From Sphingomonas melonis (GTDB lineage: Bacteria > Pseudomonadota > Alphaproteobacteria > Sphingomonadales > Sphingomonadaceae): a DNA stretch of 64,000 nt. The stretch is taken from contig NZ_JACCBY010000002.1 of assembly GCF_013409985.1 (NCBI RefSeq), positions 1-64,000 of the forward strand. Reading direction: 5' to 3'. Position 1 is the stretch's first letter; each line of letters starts with the position of its first letter. The translations under genes and the position numbers were made by a program. The notes beneath the pieces were generated by a model that made no database searches, was not told where the DNA came from, and saw only the letters and a program-made list of their open reading frames with translations. Below, piece by piece: positions 35,250-44,279 of this stretch.

Positions 35250-35358
35250 CCCCTCCCTTTGGGGCAGGCGTCGGGGAGCTGCCGCCAGCCGGGCGCGGGT
35301 TGGTGAAGTACAATGAACACGCGGCCTGCCCCGCTCCCGCCCCGCCCCGTCAGGGAGG
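35250..35358. repeat. Degenerate Family 2-like palindrome after proS
   Basis: The start CCCCTCCCTTTGGGGCAGGC and the end CCCCGTCAGGGAGGG frame a spacer in an arrangement like the Family 2 elements, but much of the symmetry is lost. It begins 7 bp after the proS stop and could act as its terminator. With copy D of Family 1 it fills the 334-bp gap before trhO; I see no gene there. Confidence 0.4.
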
Positions 35359-35408
35359 GCTATCGTCGATGATCGTACGTGTGAGCCCGTCGTCTTCCAA
35401 GCCCGCCC

Positions 35409-35515
35409 CGTCACCCCGGACTCGTTCCGGGGTCCACTCTGCGGCGGGGCGAAGGGTTTGATCTAACACCATTCTCTTGCGGAGCGGTGGACCCCGGAAC
35501 AAGTCCGGGGTGACG
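35409..35515. repeat. Family 1 nested palindrome, copy D
   Basis: Canonical arms of 29 bp (35409-35437, 35487-35515) give a total of 107 bp. The tail after 35515 (GGAGACCAGTCAGGCCTCAT, then GATATGCGATCGCCCT) resembles the tails of copies B and C, so the mobile unit may be longer than the palindrome alone. It lies between the convergent proS and trhO genes. Confidence 0.92.
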
Positions 35516-35576
35516 AATTCGATCAGGAGACCAGTCAGGCCTCATGAGCGCGACGATATGCGATCGCCCTGTTCTT

Positions 35577-36515
35577 TCAGGAAGGGGAGGCGTCCGCGTC
35601 GTACCGCCGGCCGACATGCGCCTCGCCCCGCGCTTCGGCGAGCAGCGCCTGGCGGTGGCGTTCGGCGTAGCGCGCGCGATCCGCTGCGGTCCGCTCGGCG
35701 TGGCAGCGCGGGCAGCTCACGCCGTCCTCGAACAGCGGCGAGGTCCGGTCCGCTTCCGACACCGGCATGCGGCAGGCGCGGCACAGGCCGTGCGTGCCCG
35801 GCGCCAGGCCGTGGCCGACCGCGACGCGCTCGTCGAAGACGAAGCATTCGCCTTGCCAGCGGCTCTCCTCGGCCGGCACCTCTTCGAGATATTTCAGGAT
35901 GCCGCCCTTGAGGTGGAAGACGTCTGCGATGCCCTCCGCCTTCAGGAAGGCAGTGGCCTTCTCGCAGCGGATGCCGCCGGTGCAGAACATCGCGACCTGC
36001 TTGGCGCCGGAGAGCAGGTCGTCGCGATGCTCCCGGAACCATGTCGGGAATTCGCGGAACGTCCGCGTGTGTGGATCGACCGCGCCGGCGAAGGTGCCGA
36101 CCGCGACCTCATAATCGTTGCGGGTATCGATCACCACCGTGGCGGGGTCGGCGATCAGCGCGTTCCACTCGGCAGGATCGACATAATGGCCGGCGTCGAG
36201 CGGATCGATCGAGGGTTCGCCCATCGTCACGATCTCGCGCTTGAGCCGCACCTTGGTGCGATGGAACGGCATCGTGTCCGCGCGCGCCTCCTTGACGTCG
36301 AGCGCCGCGCAGCCGGGCAGGGCGCGGATATGCGCCAGCACCGCCTCCATGCCGGCGTCGGGGCCGGCAATGGTGCCGTTGATCCCCTCCGGCGCGAGCA
36401 GCAACGTGCCGCGCACGCCGGCCGCCTCGCAGGCGGCGAGCAGCGGCGCCTGCAACGCGGCGGGGTCCGGGAAGGGAGTGAAGCGGTAGAGCGCACATAC
36501 GCGGATCGGCGGCAT
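35577..36515 (-). CDS. trhO: tRNA uridine(34) hydroxylase TrhO (rhodanese-domain, UPF0176/YceA)
   Basis: 312 residues. TrhO uses prephenate-derived chemistry or oxygen to make 5-hydroxyuridine at wobble position 34. The N-terminal ferredoxin-like part ([17 protein letters not shown]) leads to a rhodanese domain ([20 protein letters not shown]) with the active loop [11 protein letters not shown]: Cys178 and Cys184, matching the E. coli pair 179/185. The C-terminal region has a possible zinc ribbon ([10 protein letters not shown] and SCPRCH). Start 36515 ([10 protein letters not shown]) is at the conserved N-terminus; an in-frame start 12 codons upstream is less likely. It is divergent from rnr. 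Confidence 0.93.
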   Translation of the reverse strand: MPPIRVCALYRFTPFPDPAALQAPLLAACEAAGVRGTLLLAPEGINGTIAGPDAGMEAVLAHIRALPGCAALDVKEARADTMPFHRTKVRLKREIVTMGEPSIDPLDAGHYVDPAEWNALIADPATVVIDTRNDYEVAVGTFAGAVDPHTRTFREFPTWFREHRDDLLSGAKQVAMFCTGGIRCEKATAFLKAEGIADVFHLKGGILKYLEEVPAEESRWQGECFVFDERVAVGHGLAPGTHGLCRACRMPVSEADRTSPLFEDGVSCPRCHAERTAADRARYAERHRQALLAEARGEAHVGRRYDADASPS

Positions 36516-36595
36516 GGTCGCGCCTGTACCCGGTCGTGCGCGCTCGCGCAAAGTTGGGGCATGACGACGGCCGGCGCAGTCCCTATCTTCCTCAT

Positions 36596-38917
36596 GTGAA
36601 AAACAAGAACAGACCCGGCCTGCCGACGCAGGCGCAGATCCTCCACTTCATCGAGACATCGGAGGTGCCCGCCGGCAAGCGCGAGATCGCCAAGGCATTC
36701 GGCCTTACCGCGCAGGAGAAGATCGCGCTCAAGGCGCTGCTCAAGGACATGGCCGACGAAGGGCTGATCGACAGCGCTCCCGGGCGCGCCTTCCACAAGA
36801 TGGGCGGGCTGCCCAAGGTGACCGTGCTGCGCATCGCCGATGTCGACGACGGCGGCAACGTCTGGGCGGTGCCGGACCGCTGGGAGGCGGACGCGCCGCT
36901 GCCGCGACTCCGCGTCCGCGAGCGCAAGCGCGGGGCGCTCGGCATCGGCGAGCGGATCCTGGCGCGGACCGAGGAAGCGGGGCAGGGCTGGATCGCCCAC
37001 CCGATGAAGGTGCTCGCGCGCGCCTCCGAACAGGTGCTCGGCGTGCTGCGGCGCGAGGGGCAGGGCGAGGGTCGCTATTGGCTGACCGGCGTCGAGAAGA
37101 AGGACCGGCGCGAGTTCCCCGTCTCCGACACCGGCGGGGCCGAGGCGGGCGATCTGGTGATGGCGGAGATGACCGGCCGCCCGCCGAGGATCAGCGTGCG
37201 CGTCGTCCAGCGGCTCGGCGATCCCTTCGCGCCGCGCAGCTTTTCGCTGATCGCGATCCACAAGCTCGGCATCCCGGACGTGTTCACCGGCGATACGCTC
37301 GATGAGGCGGCGCGCGTGTCGGAACAGCCGCTCGGCGACGATCGCGAGGATCTGACGCACCTGCCGATCGTCGCGATCGATCCCGCCGATGCCCGCGACC
37401 ATGACGATGCGGTCTGGGCCGCGCCCGATGACGATCCCGCCAATGCCGGCGGCTGGCGCGCCGTGGTGGCGATCGCCGACGTCAGTTTCTACGTGCGGCC
37501 CGGCTCCGAGCTTGACCGTGAGGCGCGGCGGCGCGGCAATTCGGTCTATTTTCCCGATCGCGTCGTGCCGATGCTGCCGGAGATCCTGTCCGCCGAAGTG
37601 TGCTCGCTCAAGGAAGGCGAGGATCGCGCCGCGCTCGTCTGCCATCTCCAGATCGGCAAATCCGGCGCGCTCAAGAGCTGGCGCTTTACGCGCGCGCGGG
37701 TGCGGATCGCCGCCAACCTGGCGTATGAGGATGCGCAGGCGATGATCGACGACAAGCCCCTCCCTTTCACGGGAGGGGTCGGCGTCGGGGATATCGAGGC
37801 GTCCGTTCGTGAGACATCCCCCACCCACGACCGCTCTCCTGAAGGGGTGGGGTCAGATGTGTTGGAACCCCTTCGCCATCTCTGGGCGTGCTGGCGCGCG
37901 CTCGCCAAGGCGCGTGATGCGCGCGAGCCGCTCGATCTCGACCTGCCCGAACGGCGGGTGGTGCTCGACGAGATGGGCCGCATCATGTCGGTGGCGCCGC
38001 GCGAGCGGCTCGACGCGCACCGGCTGATCGAGGATTATATGATCGCCGCCAACGTCGCTGCCGCCAAGGCGCTGGAGGCGAAGAAGGCGCCGGTGATGTA
38101 CCGCGTCCACGAACCGCCCAGCCGCGAGAAGCTCGTCGCGCTCAAGGAGTATCTCGAGACGTTCGGCGTGCCGCTGGCGCTGGGACAGGTGATCCGCCCG
38201 GCGACGTTCAACCACGTCCTCGATCGCGTCGGTGATGCCGATTTCCGGCCGCAGGTGATGGAACAGGTGCTGCGCACCCAGACGCAGGCCTATTACGCGC
38301 CCGCCAACCAGGGGCATTTCGGCCTGTCGCTCGGCTCCTACGCGCATTTCACCTCGCCGATCCGGCGCTATGCCGATCTTGTCGTCCATCGCTCGCTGGT
38401 GTCGGCGTACAGGCTCGGGGCGGGCGGGCTCGCGCAGGCGGATGCCGAGGCGATGGACGTGATCGGCGAGACGATCAGCGGCCTCGAACGCCGCGCGATG
38501 GAGGCAGAGCGCGACACGATCGACCGCTATGTCGCCGCCTATCTGGCCGAGAAGGTCGGCGAGACGCTGCCGGCGCGGATCACCGGGGTGCAGAATTACG
38601 GCTTTTTCGCCACCGTCGAGGGGATCGGCGGTGACGGGCTGATGCCCGTCCGTGACTTGGGCGGCGAATATTTCCGCTTCGACGAGGCGGCACGCAAGTT
38701 GATCGGCGAGCAGAGCGGCGAGGAATATACGCTCGGCCAGCGCATCGACCTGCGGCTGGCGGAGGCGAACCCGGTGTCGGGGGCGCTGCGCTTCGAACTG
38801 CCCGGCGGCAAGGGCGCGGCGCCGGGGCCGCGGCATGTCGGATCGGGGCGCAAGGATCGCATCATCAAGCATCGCGGCCGTCCGGCGAACATCCGCCATC
38901 AGGGCAAGCGGCGGTGA
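36596..38917 (+). CDS. rnr: Ribonuclease R, with a 33-codon palindromic insertion
   Basis: 773 residues from GTG 36596 ([16 protein letters not shown]). A 3'-5' exoribonuclease for structured RNA. Order: a winged-helix-like N-terminus, cold-shock domains, the RNB catalytic domain ([16 protein letters not shown] with the metal-binding aspartates; [40 protein letters not shown]) and a C-terminal S1 domain ([20 protein letters not shown]) with a basic tail. Residues 387-419 are unusual: they are encoded by a Family 2 palindromic repeat (37754-37852) that is in frame and has no stop. They fall in a loop between [12 protein letters not shown] and [12 protein letters not shown], away from the catalytic residues, so the enzyme is probably active. 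The stop overlaps the next gene (GTGA). Confidence 0.95.
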   Translation: MKNKNRPGLPTQAQILHFIETSEVPAGKREIAKAFGLTAQEKIALKALLKDMADEGLIDSAPGRAFHKMGGLPKVTVLRIADVDDGGNVWAVPDRWEADAPLPRLRVRERKRGALGIGERILARTEEAGQGWIAHPMKVLARASEQVLGVLRREGQGEGRYWLTGVEKKDRREFPVSDTGGAEAGDLVMAEMTGRPPRISVRVVQRLGDPFAPRSFSLIAIHKLGIPDVFTGDTLDEAARVSEQPLGDDREDLTHLPIVAIDPADARDHDDAVWAAPDDDPANAGGWRAVVAIADVSFYVRPGSELDREARRRGNSVYFPDRVVPMLPEILSAEVCSLKEGEDRAALVCHLQIGKSGALKSWRFTRARVRIAANLAYEDAQAMIDDKPLPFTGGVGVGDIEASVRETSPTHDRSPEGVGSDVLEPLRHLWACWRALAKARDAREPLDLDLPERRVVLDEMGRIMSVAPRERLDAHRLIEDYMIAANVAAAKALEAKKAPVMYRVHEPPSREKLVALKEYLETFGVPLALGQVIRPATFNHVLDRVGDADFRPQVMEQVLRTQTQAYYAPANQGHFGLSLGSYAHFTSPIRRYADLVVHRSLVSAYRLGAGGLAQADAEAMDVIGETISGLERRAMEAERDTIDRYVAAYLAEKVGETLPARITGVQNYGFFATVEGIGGDGLMPVRDLGGEYFRFDEAARKLIGEQSGEEYTLGQRIDLRLAEANPVSGALRFELPGGKGAAPGPRHVGSGRKDRIIKHRGRPANIRHQGKRR
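37754..37852 (+). repeat. Family 2 palindrome inserted in frame inside rnr
   Basis: 99 bp = 33 codons. It opens AAGCCCCTCCCTTTCACGGG, has the core GTGAGACATCCCCCACCC, and ends CTCTCCTGAAGGGGTGGGG; the ends are inverted copies. The same layout and core occur between gcvH and gcvPA. It begins exactly on a codon boundary (Lys387) and reads [10 protein letters not shown] through PEGVG without a stop. The protein-coding insertion of a dispersed palindrome is comparable in principle to Rickettsia palindromic elements. Confidence 0.85.
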
Positions 38918-39243
38918 GCGGCCGGCTGACCCGCGTCGCGCCGCGCGAGACGGTGCGCGACCGCTATCTGGTCCACGGCACGATCGCACCGCGCTTCGTC
39001 GAGGCGCATGCCGTCACCCCGGCCGATGCGATCGCCTTCGCGCCAGCAGGGCCACGCGAGGCGAGGGCGTTCGCGGGGATGATCGCCGACGGATCGATCC
39101 GGATGGCGGCGGCGGGCCGCTATTATTTCGACATGGCCGCCTACGAGGCTGCGGCGGCGGCCCGCCGCGCGCGCCGCGTACCGGTGCTGCTGCTCCTAGC
39201 GCTGCTGATCGCCGCGGTAGCGATGGTGTTCTACCGCGGCTGA
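38914..39243 (+). CDS. Small tail-anchored protein coupled to rnr
   Basis: 109 residues from a GTG overlapping the rnr stop (GTGA). The soluble part (VRDRYLVHGTIAPRFVEAHA, TPADAIAFAPAGPREARAF, MIADGSIRMAAAGRYYFDMA) is followed by a single C-terminal membrane segment (RVPVLLLLALLIAAVAMVFY). I recognise no named family. The tight coupling to RNase R suggests co-production; a role in placing the nuclease at the membrane would be speculation. Confidence 0.7.
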   Translation: MSGRLTRVAPRETVRDRYLVHGTIAPRFVEAHAVTPADAIAFAPAGPREARAFAGMIADGSIRMAAAGRYYFDMAAYEAAAAARRARRVPVLLLLALLIAAVAMVFYRG

Positions 39244-39257
39244 TCGAGCATCGGTCG

Positions 39258-40778
39258 TCAGGTCGCCTGACGCGCCAGCCGAACGACACGGCTAGTGCCG
39301 AGGGCAGGGTCGTCGTTGGCACCGTCCGGCAGGCGGTGGAGCGTGTTCCGCGTGGGCGCTCCCTGTTCGGCCATCGTGCCCTCCAGCTTGAAGCGGGCGA
39401 CTTCGCGGGCCAGCGTTGCGGCTTCGCTGGACAGGCTGCGCGCGGCGGCGGTCGCCTGTTCGACCATCGCGGCATTCTGCTGCGTGACGCTGTCCATCTC
39501 CGACACGGCGGTGTTGACCTGTTGCAGGCCGGACGCCTGCTGCTCCGCCGAGGCGGCGATCTGCGAGACGAGGCCATTGATCTCGACGATCCGCTCGATG
39601 ATCCGCTGGAGCGCGTGGCCGGTCTCGTTGACCAGCGTGACGCCGGCCTGCACCTGCGTCGAGGAGGCGGTGATCCGCGTCTTGACGTCGCGCGCGGCGT
39701 CGGCAGCGCGCTGGGCGAGCGCGCGCACTTCGGAGGCGACGACCGCGAAGCCGCGGCCGGCGTCGCCCGCACGTGCCGCCTCGACCCCGGCGTTGAGCGC
39801 GAGCAGATTGGTCTGGAACGAGATGCCGTCGATGACAGTGATGATCTCCGAAATCTCGGCGGACGAGCGTTCGATCTGATCCATCGCGATGACGGCGCGG
39901 CGCACGACGTCGCCGGACTGCTCCGCCTCGCCCCGCGTTTCGCTGACGATCCGGTTGGCACGCGCCGCGCCGTCCGCGGTCGAGCGGACGGTGGCGGTGA
40001 TCTCGTCCATCGCCGCGGCGGTCTCCTCGAGCGAGGCGGCCTGCTGCTCGGTACGCATCGACAGGTCGTCGGATGCCTGGCGGATGTCCTGCGATCCCGA
40101 ATTGATCTGGTGGCCCGAGCGGGTGACCTCGTTGAGCGTGGCGCACATGCGCTGCCGCATTGCCTCGAAGCTGTCGGCGAGCGCCTGATATTCGCGCGGC
40201 AGGCCTTCGAGCGACGCGGTCAGGTCGCCCTCCGCCATCCGGTTGAACACCGCGCCGCAGCGGTCGAGCACGGCGCGGCGGCCGGCCTGTTCCGCCTCGA
40301 AATAGGCGGAAAGGGCGATGTCCATGTCGAACAGCGAGGCCTTGACCAGCGCTGCGCCGGCGCGCGCGCGGCGGCCGCTGGTGAAGGGCAGCGCGACCCG
40401 CGGCGCTACCACCTTGGGGAGGACGTGTTCGAGCATGCGTGCATAACCGCTGATGTACCAGGTCGGCGCGAGGCCGATTCGCGCGTGGATGTTGCCGATG
40501 TTGATCGCGCTGTCGGCATAGCCGCGGTCCAGCGGGCCCTGGAACAGGCGGCTCCAATGGGCGAGCTGCTTGTCGCGCGCGTGATCCATGCGCGCGGGCG
40601 AGGCGAACAGGTCGCGGATCTGCGGAGTCTGGCTGATGAAGCGATAGAGTTCGACCAACGCCGCCGGGGCGTGGCGGGCGATCAGTCGCCGGATGCGCGG
40701 AAAGGCACGGTAGCTGTCGGCACGATAGCCGAATGCGGCGAGCCGCTGGTCGAAATCGATATGGTTCTGGTCGTTCAT
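39258..40778 (-). CDS. Globin-coupled sensor chemoreceptor (HemAT-like methyl-accepting protein)
   Basis: 506 residues, with no membrane segment. The N-terminal ~175 residues form a protoglobin sensor: RFISQTPQIRDLFASPAR, and a probable haem-proximal His98 in NIHARIGLAPTWYISGYARM. A linker leads to the cytoplasmic signalling domain, with the conserved hairpin tip VIDGISFQTNLLALNAGVEA and FAVVASEVRALAQRAA, and heptad-rich arms. In HemAT-type proteins the globin binds oxygen and signals to CheA. No cheA, cheW or cheR gene is nearby, so its partners lie elsewhere. It is convergent with the rnr-linked gene and divergent from the receptor-like gene at 41120. Confidence 0.92.
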   Translation of the reverse strand: MNDQNHIDFDQRLAAFGYRADSYRAFPRIRRLIARHAPAALVELYRFISQTPQIRDLFASPARMDHARDKQLAHWSRLFQGPLDRGYADSAINIGNIHARIGLAPTWYISGYARMLEHVLPKVVAPRVALPFTSGRRARAGAALVKASLFDMDIALSAYFEAEQAGRRAVLDRCGAVFNRMAEGDLTASLEGLPREYQALADSFEAMRQRMCATLNEVTRSGHQINSGSQDIRQASDDLSMRTEQQAASLEETAAAMDEITATVRSTADGAARANRIVSETRGEAEQSGDVVRRAVIAMDQIERSSAEISEIITVIDGISFQTNLLALNAGVEAARAGDAGRGFAVVASEVRALAQRAADAARDVKTRITASSTQVQAGVTLVNETGHALQRIIERIVEINGLVSQIAASAEQQASGLQQVNTAVSEMDSVTQQNAAMVEQATAAARSLSSEAATLAREVARFKLEGTMAEQGAPTRNTLHRLPDGANDDPALGTSRVVRLARQAT

Positions 40779-41119
40779 CTAGTCCCCCGTTGCCAAAGCA
40801 GGTGGACGAAAAAATTTAACAATATCTTGACGAAAACGGACGCAACCGTCGCGCGCGACGGGTTCGCGACAGATTTCGGACGCTTGATTTCCGATCTGAG
40901 GCGCGGGCGCGTATGCATTCGAGGAGCACGGCTTCAGACATGATCGTCAGCAAATGGTAGCGAGCCACGGGATGAGTGGTCTTGGATTGGCCTTGCTGCC
41001 GCTGTCCTGATTTTATTTCGTCATATGTTCGCCCGATCATCAATTGTGCTCTCTATTGTATTTGCCAACGTCGCAGCCGTGTCATAGCTTCGCGCGAGTT
41101 GGCCGGGGGCGGGACGACG
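40779..41119. other. 341-bp intergenic region between divergent genes, comparatively AT-rich
   Basis: This gap must hold the promoters of the chemoreceptor (left) and the TonB-receptor-like gene (right). It includes AT-rich runs (AAAAAATTTAACAATATCTT and, near 41010, ATTTTATTTCGTCATATG) unusual for this window. I see no convincing -35/-10 pair, palindrome, RNA gene or credible ORF. The chemoreceptor has GGGGGAC just before its start; the receptor-like gene has GGGAC. Confidence 0.5.
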
Positions 41120-43657
41120 ATGGTATTCGGGCGGTGGTATTGGCTGGCGGGCGGTGCGGTGCTTGCGACCGCCGGAAGCGCGGCGGCGCAGGAGGCGCGG
41201 CCCGCGGAGCCGCAGGATATCGTCGTGACCGGCGAGCGGCTGCGTGGATCGGTGATCGGCGACGCCGCGCCGGTCGCGGTGCTGGACGCGCAGGCGCTCA
41301 AGGCGCTGGGGGCGACCAAGATCGACGACATGCTCAAGCTGCTGAAGCCGCTGACCACCTCGAACAGCGGCGCCGACCCGGTGTTCCTGCTCAACGGCCG
41401 CCGCATTTCGGGCTATGGCGAGTTGCGGACGCTGCCGCCTGAGGCGATCGAGCGGACCGAGATCCTGCCCGAACAGGAGTCGGCGCGGCTCGGCTTTCCG
41501 CCGACGGTGCGCGTCACCAACTTCATCACCAGGAAGCATTTCCGCTCGCTCGCGGTCGAGGAGAGCGCCAGCACCACCACCGAGGGCGGCGCGAGTGCCG
41601 CCGCGCTCGAACTCGGCTCGACGCAGCTCGATGATCTGCGGCGCACCTCGGTGACGATCAACTACGACCGGCAGGACCCGCTTACCGCGGCGCGTCGATC
41701 GACGGCCCCCGACACGACCACGCTGTTCGACCGGATCGGCAACGTCACCGGCATCGGCGGCGGATCGATCGACCCGGCGCTGGACGCGCAGGTCGGGCGG
41801 CCCGTGACGGTGGCGGCGGTGCCGGAGGATGTTGCGGCGCGCGGCACGCTCGCCGGCTATGCGGCGGGGGCGGGCGCGCCGCGCATCACCGACCTCGCAC
41901 CCTTTCAGTCGATCGCCAGCCGCGACCAATTGCGCGTCGACGCCACCCGGTCGATGCCGATCGGCACGACGATGAGCGGATCGCTCAACCTGACGATGGA
42001 GGCGCAACGCGGCCTCGGGCTGGCCGGCCTGCCCAGCGCGACGCTGCGGGTGCCGGCGAGTAATCCGGCGTCGCCGTTCGCCGGCGACGTGCTGCTCTAC
42101 CGTTACCTGCCCGAAGCGGGACTGCTGCGGCAGCGCACGCAAGCGCTGTCGCTGCATGCGGGCGGCACCGTGCAGGGCAGCCTCAAACGCTGGATCTGGA
42201 CGATGACCGGCAGCTACGATCGGCTGCGCGCCTCCGCCGCGGTCGATCGCGGCATCGCGCTGGATGCGGCGCAGGCGGCGATCGACGGCGGCGCCGATCC
42301 GTTCCGTCCGCTGAGCGGCGCCGCGCTTGCGGAGCGGCTGGTCAGCCGCAGCCGCTCGGTGGTGCAGACCGTCGTCGGCAAGGCGACGGCGGTCGGGCCG
42401 TTGGTCGCGCTGCCGGCCGGCGACGTGCAGATGACGCTGAATGCCGATATCGCGCGCTCGTCGAGCAGCGGGATGGCGGCGCAAGCGCTCGATGCGCTGC
42501 TCGACGTGCGACGGGTGACCAAGACCGCCAGCGTCGCGCTCGACCTGCCGATCGCCTCGGCCGGCCGCGGCGTGCTCGATGCTATCGGCTCGCTCTCCGC
42601 CAATGCCGGGCTGGGCGTGACCGCGGTGTCCGATTACGGCAGCCTGGCGAGCCGCAACCTCGCGCTGACCTGGACGCCGGTGCGGCCGGTGCAGATCACC
42701 GCCTCGACCGCGGTCAGCCGCACCGCCCCGGATATCGCGCTGCTGACCAATCCCGTGGTGACCGTGCCGAACGTGCCCCTCTTCGACTTCGTCACCGGCA
42801 GCAGCCGCCTCGTCAGCGTGACCGCGGGCGGCAACGGCGCGCTCGGCCCCGAGCGGCGCCAGGTGGATAGCGCGGGCGTGGCGTGGCAGCCGATCAAGGG
42901 CAAGGAGCTGCGCTTCAACCTCGACTATGTCGCGACGCGGATCGACGGGCAGATCGGCAATCTCTCCGCCGTCACGCCGGGATTGCAGGCGACCTTCCCC
43001 GACCGCTTCCTGCGCGACGCCGCCGGGCAATTGGTCTCCGTTGACCTGCGCCCGATCAATCTGGCACGCGAGCGCGAGCGCAAGATCCAGGGCAAGGTCT
43101 CGCTATGGACGATGATCGGCCCCGAGCCGAAGCCGCCCGCCGCCCCGCCGGCGAAGGACGCGCCGCCGCCGCCGCCACCCAAGCCGCGGCCGATGCTCTA
43201 TGCGTTCGTCACCGGGACGGCGCGGATCGACGACCGGCTGCTCGTGCAGCCGGGGCAGCCGACCGTCGACCTGCTCAACGGCCAGTCGATCACCGGCCAG
43301 GGCGGCCGCGCGCGCTACGAGGCGCAGGGGACGCTCGGCGGGTCCTACGGCCCGATCCAGGGCGGCATCTTCGGCATGTGGCAGGCGCCGACGCGCATCC
43401 GCAGCGACATCGCCGCATCCGACCTGCGCTTCTCGGCGCGGACCTTCCTGGCGCTCTACAGCACGATCGATGCGGAGAAGCTGGCGGCGCGGGCGGCATG
43501 GGCGAAGCGCCTCACCTTCCAGCTCAACGTCAACAATATCCTCAACGATCGGATCGCGGTGCGCGACCGCAATGGGACGACGCCCTACCGGTTCCAGCGG
43601 GCGTTCCTCGACCCTTATGGCCGGATCGTGAAGCTGTCGGTGCGCAAGCTGTTCTGA
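41120..43657 (+). CDS. TonB-dependent receptor-like outer-membrane protein with Pro-rich insert
   Basis: 845 residues. Signal peptide (YWLAGGAVLATAGSAAAQ), then EPQDIVVTGERLRGSV, a plug-like domain (IDDMLKLLKPLTTSNSGADP, VFLLNGRRISGYGELRTLPP) and a beta-rich region that ends LDPYGRIVKLSVRKLF, with the terminal Phe usual for outer-membrane barrels. Residues about 670-695 are a run of Pro/Ala/Lys (PPAAPPAKDAPPPPPPKPRP). The plug is shorter and more divergent than in the receptor at 6014. It belongs to a set seen in sphingomonads and Caulobacter, with no known ligand. The start at 41120 is fixed by the signal peptide; the upstream open frame of 48 codons is non-coding. Confidence 0.8.
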   Translation: MVFGRWYWLAGGAVLATAGSAAAQEARPAEPQDIVVTGERLRGSVIGDAAPVAVLDAQALKALGATKIDDMLKLLKPLTTSNSGADPVFLLNGRRISGYGELRTLPPEAIERTEILPEQESARLGFPPTVRVTNFITRKHFRSLAVEESASTTTEGGASAAALELGSTQLDDLRRTSVTINYDRQDPLTAARRSTAPDTTTLFDRIGNVTGIGGGSIDPALDAQVGRPVTVAAVPEDVAARGTLAGYAAGAGAPRITDLAPFQSIASRDQLRVDATRSMPIGTTMSGSLNLTMEAQRGLGLAGLPSATLRVPASNPASPFAGDVLLYRYLPEAGLLRQRTQALSLHAGGTVQGSLKRWIWTMTGSYDRLRASAAVDRGIALDAAQAAIDGGADPFRPLSGAALAERLVSRSRSVVQTVVGKATAVGPLVALPAGDVQMTLNADIARSSSSGMAAQALDALLDVRRVTKTASVALDLPIASAGRGVLDAIGSLSANAGLGVTAVSDYGSLASRNLALTWTPVRPVQITASTAVSRTAPDIALLTNPVVTVPNVPLFDFVTGSSRLVSVTAGGNGALGPERRQVDSAGVAWQPIKGKELRFNLDYVATRIDGQIGNLSAVTPGLQATFPDRFLRDAAGQLVSVDLRPINLARERERKIQGKVSLWTMIGPEPKPPAAPPAKDAPPPPPPKPRPMLYAFVTGTARIDDRLLVQPGQPTVDLLNGQSITGQGGRARYEAQGTLGGSYGPIQGGIFGMWQAPTRIRSDIAASDLRFSARTFLALYSTIDAEKLAARAAWAKRLTFQLNVNNILNDRIAVRDRNGTTPYRFQRAFLDPYGRIVKLSVRKLF

Positions 43658-43673
43658 ATGCGACGACGCGCAC

Positions 43674-43708
43674 GAAAAAGGGCGGCCCGTTGCCGGACCG
43701 CCCCTTTC
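43674..43708 (-). terminator. Rho-independent terminator of rplM-rpsI
   Basis: Read on the minus strand: AAAGGGGCGGTCC, a short GGCAAC loop, then GGGCCGCCC and TTTTTCG. A GC-rich stem of nine or more pairs followed by five T lies 25-55 bp past the rpsI stop. The opposite strand also has an A/T-flanked stem, so it may stop the receptor-like gene at 43657 as well. Confidence 0.85.
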
Positions 43709-43730
43709 GGAACCGCAATCTGCGAAACGC

Positions 43731-44279
43731 TTAGCGCTTCGAGAACTGGAAGCTGCGGCGTGCCTTGGCGCGGCCGTACTTCTTACGCTCGACGGTACGG
43801 CTGTCGCGGGTCAGGAAGCCTGCCGCCTTCACCGGGGCGCGCAGCACCGGCTCGAAGCGGGTCAGCGCCTGGCTGATGCCGTGCTTGACCGCGCCGGCCT
43901 GGCCCGAGAGGCCGCCGCCCTTGACGGTGCAGACCACGTCATACTGACCTTCGCGCTCGGTGATGCCGAACACCTGGTTGATGACGAGGCGCAGCGTCGG
44001 ACGCGCGAAATAGACTTCCTGATCGCGACCGTTGATCGTGATCTTGCCCGAACCCGGCTTCAGCCAGACGCGTGCGACGGCGTCCTTGCGGCGGCCGGTC
44101 GCATAGGCGCGGCCGTACTTGTCGAGGACCTGCTCACGCAGCGGCGTGACCGGGAGCACCTGCGTCGGCGCGGCGGGAGCCTCGCCATCGGCAGTGGCAG
44201 CGGCGGGCGCGCCGGCGGTCGCCGGAGCGGCCTGGGTCAGCGACGCGAGATCGGAAAGGGACTGGCGATTGTCGGTCAT
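43731..44279 (-). CDS. rpsI: 30S ribosomal protein S9 with long N-terminal extension
   Basis: 182 residues. The S9 core ([56 protein letters not shown]) ends in the hallmark [11 protein letters not shown] tail. About 50 residues of Ala/Pro/Thr-rich sequence precede it, so the protein is well above the usual ~130. The ATG overlaps the rplM stop (TAATG). The order rplM-rpsI is the common one. Confidence 0.97.
   Translation of the reverse strand: MTDNRQSLSDLASLTQAAPATAGAPAAATADGEAPAAPTQVLPVTPLREQVLDKYGRAYATGRRKDAVARVWLKPGSGKITINGRDQEVYFARPTLRLVINQVFGITEREGQYDVVCTVKGGGLSGQAGAVKHGISQALTRFEPVLRAPVKAAGFLTRDSRTVERKKYGRAKARRSFQFSKR

Noticed and set aside
37754..37852. A frameshift or intein in rnr
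   Set aside because: The reading frame is continuous through the 99-bp segment, and the insert is far too short for an intein and lacks splicing residues.
40816..41043. A 75-codon minus-strand ORF in the chemoreceptor/receptor gap
   Set aside because: No ribosome-binding site, signal or recognisable content; AT-rich promoter DNA is a better explanation.
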